From Pseudomonas folii (GTDB lineage: Bacteria; Pseudomonadota; Gammaproteobacteria; Pseudomonadales; Pseudomonadaceae): 34,009 bases of DNA. The translations under genes and the position numbers were made by a program. The stretch is taken from positions 1-34,009 of the forward strand of contig NZ_JACONW010000057.1 in assembly GCF_014357575.1 (NCBI RefSeq), in the 5' to 3' direction. This document shows, piece by piece, positions 7,949 through 16,853 of this stretch; within the stretch, counting starts at the first letter, position 1, and the number at the start of each line of letters is the position of its first letter. The notes beneath the pieces were generated by a model, which saw only the letters and a list, made by a program, of their open reading frames with translations, did no database searches and was not told the DNA's origin.

Positions 7949-8800
7949 ATGAGCGAAGCACGTCTGACCCTGCCCGCTCCTGCCAAACTGAATCTGATGC
8001 TGCACATTCTTGGCCGTCGCCCCGATGGCTATCACGAATTGCAAACCCTCTTTCAGTTCGTCGATTACGGCGATGACCTCAGCTTCGCCGTTCGCCAGGA
8101 CGGTGAAATCCGCCTGCAGACCGACGTTCCCGGCGTTCCCCATGACAGTAACCTGATCGTCAAGGCGGCTCGCGCGCTGCAAGAACAATCCGGTTGCAGC
8201 CTGGGGATGGACATCTGGCTGGAAAAGCGCCTGCCCATGGGCGGCGGAATCGGCGGCGGCAGTTCTGATGCAGCTACGACATTGCTGGGCTTGAACCATC
8301 TGTGGAATCTTGGCTGGGACGAAGATCGTCTGGCAGCCCTGGGCCTGACTCTCGGCGCAGACGTCCCGGTTTTCATACGCGGACATGCCGCATTTGCTGA
8401 GGGTGTAGGTGAAAAACTCACCCCTGTAGACCCGGAAGAACCGTGGTATCTGGTACTCGTGCCGCAAGTATCTGTAAGTACAGCAGAAATTTTTTCAGAT
8501 CCACTGTTGACACGTAACACTCCTCCCATTAAAGTGCGCCCCGTTCCCAAGGGAAACAGTCGAAATGACTGCTTACCGGTTGTAGCAAGGCGTTATCCAG
8601 AAGTACGTAACGCTTTGAATTTGTTAGGTAAATTTACCGAAGCAAAATTAACCGGAACTGGAAGTTGTGTGTTTGGGGCCTTCCCAAACAAAGCTGAAGC
8701 TGATAAAGTCTCGGCCCTTCTTACAGAGACCTTTACGGGGTTTGTAGCAAAAGGAAGCAACGTTTCGATGTTGCATCGCAAGCTGCAAAGTCTGCTCTAA
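7949..8800 (+). CDS. ispE: 4-diphosphocytidyl-2-C-methyl-D-erythritol kinase
   Basis: GHMP-family kinase of the MEP isoprenoid pathway; it phosphorylates the 2-OH of CDP-methylerythritol. The protein is 283 residues. The N-terminal LPAPAKLNLMLHILGRRPDGYHEL motif and the ATP-binding glycine loop PMGGGIGGGSSDAATTL (about 96-112) are intact. The C-terminal LTGTGSCVFGAF is the third GHMP motif in slightly altered form (GTGSCVF). It starts 2 bases after lolB. From about 8465 onward the DNA becomes markedly richer in A/T-ending and otherwise rare codons (three TTA, plus AGG, CGA and several GGA), unlike the first 170 codons, while the reading frame stays intact. This suggests a recombinant 3' end. 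Confidence 0.95.
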   Translation: MSEARLTLPAPAKLNLMLHILGRRPDGYHELQTLFQFVDYGDDLSFAVRQDGEIRLQTDVPGVPHDSNLIVKAARALQEQSGCSLGMDIWLEKRLPMGGGIGGGSSDAATTLLGLNHLWNLGWDEDRLAALGLTLGADVPVFIRGHAAFAEGVGEKLTPVDPEEPWYLVLVPQVSVSTAEIFSDPLLTRNTPPIKVRPVPKGNSRNDCLPVVARRYPEVRNALNLLGKFTEAKLTGTGSCVFGAFPNKAEADKVSALLTETFTGFVAKGSNVSMLHRKLQSLL

Positions 8801-8838
8801 AAAGGAACCGGGTACTGGGTACTCGTTGCAACAAATAC

Positions 8839-8913
8839 AGGGGCGTCGCCAAGCGGTAAGGCAGCAGGTTTTGATCCTGCCATGCGTTGGTTCGAATCCA
8901 GCCGCCCCTGCCA
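8839..8913 (+). tRNA. tRNA-Gln (anticodon TTG)
   Basis: A complete cloverleaf can be folded by eye. The acceptor stem is AGGGGCG (8839-8845) with CGCCCCT (8903-8909). The discriminator is G8910 and CCA is encoded at 8911-8913. The anticodon stem GCAGG/CCTGC encloses the loop TTTTGAT, with anticodon TTG at 8871-8873 reading CAA. The T arm is GGTTCGAATCC. It lies between ispE and prs, as in other pseudomonads. Confidence 0.97.
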
Positions 8914-8959
8914 TTTTCCTATACTCATCCAGGTTACCCTCAGCCTTCAGGTACTGCGC

Positions 8960-9901
8960 GTGTCCAAGATGATGGTCTTTACGGGGAACGCTAACCCCGA
9001 TCTGGCTCGACGTGTCGTACGTCAGCTGCATATCCCACTAGGTGATGTTTCTGTCGGTAAATTCTCCGACGGCGAAATTTCTACTGAGATCAATGAAAAC
9101 GTCCGCGGTAAAGACGTATTTATCATTCAGCCGACTTGCGCACCGACCAACGATAACCTGATGGAACTGGTAGTGATGGCTGACGCCTTCCGCCGCTCCT
9201 CAGCGTCCCGAATCACTGCTGTGATTCCTTACTTTGGTTATGCCCGTCAGGATCGCCGTCCGCGTTCCGCACGTGTGGCTATCAGCGCGAAAGTTGTTGC
9301 TGACATGCTTACCGTGGTGGGGATCGATCGTGTTCTCACGGTTGATCTGCATGCTGACCAAATTCAGGGCTTCTTCGATATTCCGGTAGATAACATCTAC
9401 GGCTCCCCGGTTCTGGTGGATGACATTGAAGATCAACGCTTCGAAAACCTGATGATCGTTTCTCCGGATATCGGCGGCGTCGTGCGTGCACGTGCTGTTG
9501 CCAAATCCCTGGGTGTCGATCTCGGTATCATCGACAAGCGCCGTGAGAAAGCCAATCACTCTGAAGTGATGCATATCATCGGTGATGTCGAAGGGCGTAC
9601 CTGTATTCTGGTCGATGACATGGTCGATACCGCCGGCACCCTGTGCCATGCGGCCAAGGCCTTGAAAGAGCATGGCGCTGCCAAGGTCTTTGCCTACTGC
9701 ACACACCCTGTGCTGTCGGGTCGGGCGATCGAAAACATTGAAAATTCCGTGCTGGATGAACTGGTGGTGACCAACACCATCCCGTTGTCCGCTGCAGCAC
9801 AAGCCTGTAGCCGTATCCGTCAACTGGATATCGCTCCGGTAGTCGCTGAGGCGGTTCGCCGCATCAGCAACGAAGAATCGATCAGCGCGATGTTCCGCTA
9901 A
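8960..9901 (+). CDS. prs: Ribose-phosphate pyrophosphokinase (PRPP synthetase)
   Basis: Makes phosphoribosyl pyrophosphate from ribose-5-phosphate and ATP for nucleotide, His, Trp and NAD synthesis. I chose the GTG at 8960 (SKMMVFTGNANPDLARRVV), which gives 313 residues, the usual Pseudomonas length. The longer in-frame reading from 8882 would run through the tRNA-Gln and is rejected. Visible motifs are the FSDGEI segment, the RQDRRPRSARVAISAK catalytic flexible region, DLHADQIQGFF, and the PRPP-binding loop LVDDMVDTAGTL. Only a weak CAGGT precedes the GTG. A strong terminator follows 37 bases after the stop. Confidence 0.96.
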   Translation: MSKMMVFTGNANPDLARRVVRQLHIPLGDVSVGKFSDGEISTEINENVRGKDVFIIQPTCAPTNDNLMELVVMADAFRRSSASRITAVIPYFGYARQDRRPRSARVAISAKVVADMLTVVGIDRVLTVDLHADQIQGFFDIPVDNIYGSPVLVDDIEDQRFENLMIVSPDIGGVVRARAVAKSLGVDLGIIDKRREKANHSEVMHIIGDVEGRTCILVDDMVDTAGTLCHAAKALKEHGAAKVFAYCTHPVLSGRAIENIENSVLDELVVTNTIPLSAAAQACSRIRQLDIAPVVAEAVRRISNEESISAMFR

Positions 9902-9938
9902 GGGTTTTCCCTGAGCTGACACCCTGTTGACGAAAAGC

Positions 9939-9975
9939 GCCCCGCCCTGACATTCGGTCAGGGCGGGGCTTTTTT
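9939..9975 (+). terminator. Rho-independent terminator after prs
   Basis: Perfect 13-bp stem GCCCCGCCCTGAC (9939-9951) / GTCAGGGCGGGGC (9957-9969) with loop ATTCG, followed by six T residues. It separates prs from rplY, which therefore needs its own promoter or read-through. Confidence 0.95.
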
Positions 9976-10039
9976 GCCCATATCGTCCTGACGTCGGTCG
10001 CAAACGTCAGTTCGAATGTGGCTAATTTGGAGATACAAA

Positions 10040-10648
10040 ATGAACGATTTTACTTTGAATGCTGAACTGCGTTCCGACCTGGGGAAAGGTGCGAGCCGCC
10101 GCCTGCGTCGTCTCGCAAGCCTGGTTCCAGCTGTAGTTTACGGTGGCGACAAAGCCCCTGAATCCATCAGCCTGCTGGCCAAAGAAGTTGCCAAACTGCT
10201 GGAAAACGAAGCTTCCTACAGCCACATCATCGAGCTGACCGTTGCTGGCAAAAAGCAAAACGTGATCATCAAAGCTCTGCAACGTCACCCGGCCAAAGGC
10301 CACGTGATGCATGCTGACTTCATTCGCGTTGTAGCTGGCCAGAAACTGACTGCTATCGTGCCTGTACACTTCATCGGTGAAGAAGCTCCAGTCAAGAAAG
10401 GCGGCGAAGTTTCGCACGTTACTTCCGAGCTGGAAGTAAGCTGCCTGCCGAAAGATCTGCCTGAGTTCATCGAAGTAGACGTGTCTGCTCTGGAAATCGG
10501 TTCGATCGTTCACCTGTCCGACGTCAAAGCACCTAAAGGTGTTGAGTTCGTTGCTCTGGCGCACGGTAACGACCTGGCTATCGCCAACGTCCACGCTCCA
10601 CGCATTGCACCGACCGAAGACGAAGCAGAAGAAGGTACCGCCGAGTAA
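10040..10648 (+). CDS. rplY: 50S ribosomal protein L25/Ctc
   Basis: 5S rRNA-binding ribosomal protein of the long, general-stress (Ctc/TL5) type: an N-terminal L25 domain (about 1-95) followed by a C-terminal beta domain. The L25 signature is seen in LRSDLGKGASRRLRR, PAVVYGGDKAPESISL and LQRHPAKGHVMHADFIRV. The acidic tail ends TEDEAEEGTAE. I chose the ATG at 10040 (MNDFTLNAEL, 202 residues) because TTTGGAG lies at the correct distance upstream and the family starts here; an upstream in-frame ATG at 10016 has no support. Codon use is strongly biased, as expected for a ribosomal protein. Confidence 0.95.
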   Translation: MNDFTLNAELRSDLGKGASRRLRRLASLVPAVVYGGDKAPESISLLAKEVAKLLENEASYSHIIELTVAGKKQNVIIKALQRHPAKGHVMHADFIRVVAGQKLTAIVPVHFIGEEAPVKKGGEVSHVTSELEVSCLPKDLPEFIEVDVSALEIGSIVHLSDVKAPKGVEFVALAHGNDLAIANVHAPRIAPTEDEAEEGTAE

Positions 10649-10730
10649 TTCATTACTTGGTCATACCGGAGTTGCTCGGGAAACCGCTGTAAAAGTCAGG
10701 CAAAACGGGCAGGATCGCGGAGTTTACATC

Positions 10731-10814
10731 ATGGTAAATGAGCAGTTTTCTTCCAGTTTTGCCGCTGCCTGCAGCGGCTTCAACCACAACTCCATAAAAG
10801 GGCCCCTGTCGTGA
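10731..10814 (+). CDS. Candidate 27-codon leader ORF coupled to pth
   Basis: The ATG at 10731 has a good ribosome site (CGGAG, 8 bases upstream). It reads 27 codons (MVNEQFSSSFAAACSGFNHN...) and stops with the TGA of GTGA, whose GTG is the start codon of pth. A 7-bp hairpin GCCGCTG-CCTG-CAGCGGC (10761-10778) lies within it. The arrangement is typical of translational coupling. I recognise no protein family and the peptide itself may be irrelevant. Low certainty until conservation is examined. Confidence 0.4.
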   Translation: MVNEQFSSSFAAACSGFNHNSIKGPLS

Positions 10815-11395
10815 CTGCCATACAACTGATCGTTGGCCTGGGAAATCCAGGCGCTGAATACGAACAGACCCGGCACAACGCAGGGGCTCTTTTTGTTGAG
10901 CGTATCGCTGACGCGCAACAAGTCAATCTCGTCGCCGAGCGCAAATTCTTTGGCCTGACCGCACGCTTCACTCATCAGGGTCAGGATGTTCGTCTGCTGA
11001 TTCCCACCACCTACATGAACCGCAGCGGCCAGTCCGTAGCGGCGCTCGCTGGTTTCTACCGGATTCCGGTCGATGCCATCCTGGTGGCGCATGACGAACT
11101 CGATCTGCCACCGGGCGTTGCCAAGTTCAAACAGGGCGGCGGCCATGGCGGTCACAACGGGTTGCGGGACATCATCGCGCAGCTCGGTAATCAGAATACT
11201 TTTCACCGCTTGCGGCTTGGCATTGGCCACCCGGGCGACGCCAACAAGGTCTCTGGTTTTGTTCTGGGTCGAGCGCCACGCGCCGAACAGGAGAAACTGG
11301 ACGCCAGCATCGACTTTGCCCTCGGCGTGCTGCCGGATATCTTCGCCGGTGAATGGAACCGGGCGATGAAAAACCTGCACAGCCAGAAGGCCTGA
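10811..11395 (+). CDS. pth: Peptidyl-tRNA hydrolase
   Basis: Frees tRNAs from peptides dropped by the ribosome by cleaving the ester bond. The 194-residue length matches the family in Pseudomonas. Active-site residues are present: Asn12 in VGLGNPGAEY, the catalytic His22 in TRHNAGALF, Asn70 in TTYMNRSGQ and Asp95 in VAHDELDLPPG. GGGHGGHNGLRDI is the substrate loop. The start is GTG, with AAAAGGG upstream, and it overlaps the stop of a 27-codon ORF. ychF follows 21 bases downstream. Confidence 0.96.
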   Translation: MTAIQLIVGLGNPGAEYEQTRHNAGALFVERIADAQQVNLVAERKFFGLTARFTHQGQDVRLLIPTTYMNRSGQSVAALAGFYRIPVDAILVAHDELDLPPGVAKFKQGGGHGGHNGLRDIIAQLGNQNTFHRLRLGIGHPGDANKVSGFVLGRAPRAEQEKLDASIDFALGVLPDIFAGEWNRAMKNLHSQKA

Positions 11396-11416
11396 CATCA
11401 CTCGAGGGGAAACACC

Positions 11417-12517
<1,101 letters not shown>

Positions 12518-12857
12518 TGGTCCGCGTGGCGCGCCACGCATTCAGCCAGAACAAAAATCCCCGGTCATTCATTGATCCGGGGATTTTTTGTTTCAGCAGG
12601 AGCAAGCCAGTCGAAATAGTCCGCCTGCAAGCTCGGCTCCTGCAGTCACCGATATCCGAGAGAAACCTATGTTTGCCTGCAGGCGCTGACACCGGTGGGG
12701 TACATACGCTGCATTTGTAGCGCCTGAAATACTGTCTTCCCGAATGAATTCGGTCCTACCGCTCAATCATGAACATGAGATCAAGGCCAACCTGTGTAAG
12801 GTGCTAGGTCTGGGCGGTATTCCAGCCTTATCGCGGGCAAGCCCAGCTCCCACAAGG
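12518..12857. other. Intergenic stretch after ychF, left edge of the fimbrial island
   Basis: 340 bases between the convergent ends of ychF and the RcsB-like regulator. It holds the ychF terminator, a degenerate REP-like palindrome (CAGGAGC...GCTCCTG, 12597-12642), another inverted repeat (AGGCGCT 12681-12687 / AGCGCCT 12719-12725) and a REP element against the regulator stop codon. I see no convincing gene in it. Confidence 0.7.
12553..12589 (+). terminator. Rho-independent terminator after ychF
   Basis: AAAAATCCCCGG (12553-12564) pairs with CCGGGGATTTTT (12577-12588) around a 12-base loop and ends in a T run. The A-rich 5' side could let it work on both strands, which would serve the convergent RcsB-like gene as well. 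Confidence 0.9.
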
Positions 12858-12858
12858 C
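12825..12858. repeat. REP element
   Basis: Typical Pseudomonas repetitive extragenic palindrome: GCCTT...AAGGC outer arms and GGGC-AA-GCCC core, with the common TCGCGGGCAAGCCCAGCTCC sequence. It abuts the TAG stop of the minus-strand RcsB-like gene. Confidence 0.8.
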
Positions 12859-13505
12859 TACTGAAACTGCCCCGCCTTGATGCAATACGTCATCAAGGCA
12901 TGGTCGCTGGTGACTTCGAGTTTGCGCATCGCCGAGATTTTCTGGGCGCTGACTGTTTTGGTGCTGCGGTTCACCTGCCGGGCAATGTCGCTGACGCTGT
13001 TGCCAATCACGAACAGTCGTAGCACTTCCACCTCTCTGGGTGACAGGCTGGCAAAACGTTCATCCACTTGCTGGGTGTTGACCTGCACTGAAATCGCCTC
13101 CTGCACCGGCCCTCGATAGCTGCGGTTCAACGCCAAAGCATCCAGTGCGTTCTCGATTTCTTCGTGCAGATGATTTTTCTGGATAACACCGACCACCCCC
13201 AACTCATGCAGTCGGGAAAGGATCAGGTTATTGGAAATCATCGTCAGCACCAGCACCTGGGTTTTGACAAATCTTCGTATCAGGTACTCGACGAGTTTAA
13301 GCCCGTCGCCGTATGTCGAGTCCCCCGGCATGTTGAAGTCGGTGATGACCACCTCCGGCTCGTGAGTCGTCAGCTCGGCAATCAACTGGCTGGAACTGGT
13401 TGCCTCGGCAGCCACCTCGAAACGCCCGTCCCGCTGGATGATTTCGCGTAGCCCAAACAGTACGATCGGGTGGTCATCCGCGATCACGACCTTTATTTTC
13501 TTCAT
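12858..13505 (-). CDS. NarL/RcsB-type response regulator of the fimbrial locus
   Basis: Two-component DNA-binding regulator of 215 residues. The receiver domain (about 3-125) carries the acidic pair DD at 10-11, phospho-acceptor Asp56 in VVITDFNMPG and the late Lys in VIQKNHL. The LuxR-type helix-turn-helix (about 148-210) is seen in LSPREVEVLRLFVIGNSVSDIARQ and VNRSTKTVSAQKISAMRKL. It starts 3 bases after the stop of the HPt-containing hybrid kinase, its likely phosphodonor. In P. aeruginosa PA14 a regulator in this setting, RcsB, activates the adjacent cupD fimbrial operon. I infer the same target here, the fimbrial promoter upstream of 26190. Confidence 0.9.
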   Translation of the reverse strand: MKKIKVVIADDHPIVLFGLREIIQRDGRFEVAAEATSSSQLIAELTTHEPEVVITDFNMPGDSTYGDGLKLVEYLIRRFVKTQVLVLTMISNNLILSRLHELGVVGVIQKNHLHEEIENALDALALNRSYRGPVQEAISVQVNTQQVDERFASLSPREVEVLRLFVIGNSVSDIARQVNRSTKTVSAQKISAMRKLEVTSDHALMTYCIKAGQFQ

Positions 13506-13508
13506 TAG

Positions 13509-16500
13509 CTACCTGCCATTGGATGGCGATTCGTCTGTTCCAGGATCGGTGGGCAATGCACGTAGCATGACCTCCAGACGTTCTAGCAAAGTTCGCACCG
13601 CATCGGCGGATTCAGCATCCAGCGGTTTATCCAGCAACAGTATTTCCAGTCGATTACACGCCGCCGACAACTGCGAGGCACGCACCGACGCCAATGAGCC
13701 GTTCATGCGGTGCAAATGCCGCACCACACCTGTGCTGTCGGACTGGTCGAGGGCCTGCTCAGCCATGTTGATGTCGTCTTGCATGGTTTCGATAAACAGT
13801 CGGTGCATGGCCGGCGAAAAGCTGATCCAGCCATCCATGTCACCCGCCTGCACAACCGCTGGGGAAGGCAGTTGGGGGCTACTGCCAGTTGCACAATGCG
13901 TGATCAAAGCCTGACGCAAGGTTTTCAGGCTCAACGGCTTGACGATCCAGGCGTTCATGCCCGCCGCCAGACATTGCTCGCCTTCCTCGCGCATAGCGTT
14001 GGCCGTGACCCCGATTATCGGCGTCTGCGCATCACGCGCACGTAATGCACGGGTCAGCTCGTAGCCATTGAGAAGCGGCATGTTGACGTCGGTGATGATC
14101 AGGTCGAACAGCTCCGGCCTCCAACGCTGCAAAGCTTCTTCACCGTTTTCGGCAATCACTACCCGAGCGCCCAGCGCTTCGAGCTGTTCTTGCAGGATCG
14201 CCCGATTGATCGGATTGTCTTCCGCCACCAGCACGCGCAGCCCTTCAGGGATCGTCGTGTCGGTGCGCCTCGCTGCCAACTGCCGCGCTGGACCAGGACA
14301 CGCAAGGGTCAGGGCACGGGCGATGGCACGAATATCAAAAGAACTCACTTCCCAGCCTTGTTCCGTTGGCTGCGGCTGGCTTTGTCCCCGTTCGCTGACG
14401 GTAACGCGTTGGCCGTGCCAGATCGCCACTTCTGTGTTGCTCTGCCCCATGTCGAGCAACAGGGACTGACTATTACCGTTGAAATCGTCGGGCAACACCA
14501 TGGCTCTGGCACCCCAGCGACTGAGCCAGTCGATCAGGTTTTGCTCCAGTTCTTTCATAGGCGCGCGAACGTGCACCGCCACATCATCCAGCTCGATATC
14601 GGCACAATCGGCCAACGGCCCTGGCACCACAGGGAGCCGGATATGCAACGAGAAACTGCTGCCAAGACCTGGTTCGCTGACCACGCGAAGCTTGGCACCC
14701 ATCAGCTCGGCGAGACGCGCACAAATCGACAGCCCCAAACCTGCGCCCCCTGCCCGCTCGCTGCCGTTGACCTGCGTGAACGGCTTGAACAACGTAGCCA
14801 GTTGCTTCTCGCTGATACCCGGCCCGGTGTCCGAGACCTGCCATTGCAGTGAGGCATGGGTCTGGTCCAGATCGGTGACTTTAAGGCGTAGCACCACCCG
14901 CCCCGAGTCAGTGAATTTAACCGCGTTGCCGAGCAGATTATTGATGATCTGACGAATGCGCCCGCTGTCACCACGCATCTGGGCAGGCAGGTTCGCATCG
15001 GCACAGGCGAACACCTGCAGCCCCTTGTTGCCTGCGGTGGCGGCGTAACTGCGCACCGCATCCTCGAAGACATCCAGTGGGCTGAACGTCGAGGTTTCCA
15101 GGGCCATTTGCCCGGATTCGATCTTCGATACGTCCAGCACATCGCTGATCAATTGAAACAGGACTGACGACGAGCGCTGAATGGTCTGCAGATAATCGTG
15201 CTGACGGGGGCTCAGTTCAGTAAGCCCGAGCAGCTCAAGGTTGCCCAGTACGCCATACAACGGCGTACGAATTTCATGGCTCATGGTTGCCAGAAACAAG
15301 GTTTTCGCGGCGCTGGCCTGATCGGCAGAAAGCCTGGCCTGCTCCATCAGCTGCGCGTCATCCACGTGCCGGGTGATATCGTTGAAGCCGCACAACACCA
15401 CGTCTTCGCCTTGATAACGAGTCGACACGAAGCACACCAGCAAATGCCGACCGGCGACTTCGATCTGCACCTCCTGAGGCTCCTGATCCTGGTAGTCGCG
15501 CTTGAGCAGGCTGATCAGCTCGGCAGTACCCTGCCACTCCTGAGCACGCTGGTTCTCCAGCAGGACTTTGCTGTTGTTGCGTTGCACCACACACAGGCCC
15601 ACCGGAGCGCTGTGCAGCATCACACGGTTGAACGCTTCGCTCTCGGTCAGACGCCGATTGGCGCGCTGCGCAGGGTCGACTATTTGCGTGCGATACCAGC
15701 GGTTGACTCGCCAACCCGCCAGGAGCGCAAACAGAAACACGCCCAGGATGCCCAGCAGGGGCCACTGTGCATAACGAAAGAAGCTGCGATAACTGACCGT
15801 GTATAAACCCACCCACTGTTGACTGCCCGATGAGCTGACTTTGAAATGCAAGCCATCACTGTCGATGCTCAAGCCGGCGGGGCTGTCGATATGATCCTGG
15901 GCCAGCCCCAGCAATACTTCGCCGGTAGGGGAAATCAGCGTCACCTCGTTATCAATCGGCCGCTCAAGCAGGCGATCCAGCTCATTGAACTTGCCCGCAT
16001 CGAGCAGCGCAGCGAACGTCAGCAGGTCGTTGTCCTGCCGGGCGGGCATGATCTCGGGCGTGATGTCGACGCCGATAAACGCAATGATATTTCGGGTCCC
16101 TGACAGCAAATCAAGCGGAGCACGCATCCAGCGCACCTGCGTGTCATTCAATTGGCCGCGCTGCTGGAGCAACGCCTGAAACAGACGACCAGTGACGTCG
16201 AAGAAGTTACCCTTGAGCAATACCGCCTGCCTGCGCGATCCATCAATACCGGGTACCGCGATGTTGAACTGGTCCGACGGCGAAAACAGAAATGTCTGCG
16301 GCGCTGAATAATAAGAACTCGACCAGAAGGTGCTGTAGTAATCAGTCAGTTGCACGCCCAGCGAGTAGGCGCCCTGCAACTCGGCCTGACTGTAGCGGGT
16401 GCGCTCGCTCAAGGTGAATGGCTGAGACATGGCCAGGCCACGATTCTGGAACACCCGCTCGTCGCCCTGCTGCATCAGCTCCACCCGGGACATCGGCCGA

Positions 16501-16760
16501 ACGTCGGTTTTCACATTCTGGTTGGTGCGATCGTAAGCGTCGGCCACGTTGTGCAGAAAGGACTCATATTCATGGATACTTTCTACCAGTCGGGCGAAGT
16601 GAAAATTGACCTTATCGCGCTCTTCTTCCAGCACACGGTCAATCGCCCACCAGCACGTACCGATCAACAACAAGGACAACCCGGCCATTATCAGCAGCAA
16701 CTTGTTAAGCCGCTGAGAGCTTAGCGCCAAGGCACCTAATTTCAGGCTTTCATGTTTCAT
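13509..16760 (-). CDS. Hybrid sensor histidine kinase with receiver and HPt domains (RcsC-like)
   Basis: Inner-membrane tripartite kinase of 1083 residues from the ATG at 16760 (MKHESLKLG); an in-frame GTG at 16799 would add 13. It has a transmembrane segment at about 20-39, a periplasmic region of about 290 residues, a second one at about 333-350 and a PAS-like region. HisKA has His495 in FLATMSHEIRTPLYGVLG. HATPase motifs are GRIRQIINNLLGNAVKF, VSDTGPGI and GGAGLGLSICARL. A degenerate alpha/beta domain like RcsC-ABL follows, then a receiver with Asp891 (IITDVNMPLLNG) and an HPt domain with His1017 in HRMNGSLAS. The sensor region is not a solute-binding-protein fold of the BvgS/RocS type. 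This is the only HPt in the locus, so it probably relays phosphate for both kinases. Confidence 0.88.
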   Translation of the reverse strand: MKHESLKLGALALSSQRLNKLLLIMAGLSLLLIGTCWWAIDRVLEEERDKVNFHFARLVESIHEYESFLHNVADAYDRTNQNVKTDVRPMSRVELMQQGDERVFQNRGLAMSQPFTLSERTRYSQAELQGAYSLGVQLTDYYSTFWSSSYYSAPQTFLFSPSDQFNIAVPGIDGSRRQAVLLKGNFFDVTGRLFQALLQQRGQLNDTQVRWMRAPLDLLSGTRNIIAFIGVDITPEIMPARQDNDLLTFAALLDAGKFNELDRLLERPIDNEVTLISPTGEVLLGLAQDHIDSPAGLSIDSDGLHFKVSSSGSQQWVGLYTVSYRSFFRYAQWPLLGILGVFLFALLAGWRVNRWYRTQIVDPAQRANRRLTESEAFNRVMLHSAPVGLCVVQRNNSKVLLENQRAQEWQGTAELISLLKRDYQDQEPQEVQIEVAGRHLLVCFVSTRYQGEDVVLCGFNDITRHVDDAQLMEQARLSADQASAAKTLFLATMSHEIRTPLYGVLGNLELLGLTELSPRQHDYLQTIQRSSSVLFQLISDVLDVSKIESGQMALETSTFSPLDVFEDAVRSYAATAGNKGLQVFACADANLPAQMRGDSGRIRQIINNLLGNAVKFTDSGRVVLRLKVTDLDQTHASLQWQVSDTGPGISEKQLATLFKPFTQVNGSERAGGAGLGLSICARLAELMGAKLRVVSEPGLGSSFSLHIRLPVVPGPLADCADIELDDVAVHVRAPMKELEQNLIDWLSRWGARAMVLPDDFNGNSQSLLLDMGQSNTEVAIWHGQRVTVSERGQSQPQPTEQGWEVSSFDIRAIARALTLACPGPARQLAARRTDTTIPEGLRVLVAEDNPINRAILQEQLEALGARVVIAENGEEALQRWRPELFDLIITDVNMPLLNGYELTRALRARDAQTPIIGVTANAMREEGEQCLAAGMNAWIVKPLSLKTLRQALITHCATGSSPQLPSPAVVQAGDMDGWISFSPAMHRLFIETMQDDINMAEQALDQSDSTGVVRHLHRMNGSLASVRASQLSAACNRLEILLLDKPLDAESADAVRTLLERLEVMLRALPTDPGTDESPSNGR

Positions 16761-16853
16761 CAAGTGCTGCCGTTTATAAAGGGAATGTGGCAACGCCACT
16801 GCTTACAGCTTGATCGCCATTCCCTGGCATGCTCATGAATAGACAGTAGCAGA

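Noticed and set aside
8805..8821. Tandem GGGTACT repeat before tRNA-Gln as an operator
   Set aside because: Two copies of seven bases in 17 is weak evidence, and I could not place promoter boxes around it.
8882..8959. Upstream extension of prs to an ATG at 8882
   Set aside because: It lies inside the tRNA-Gln gene; GTG at 8960 gives the standard 313-residue protein.
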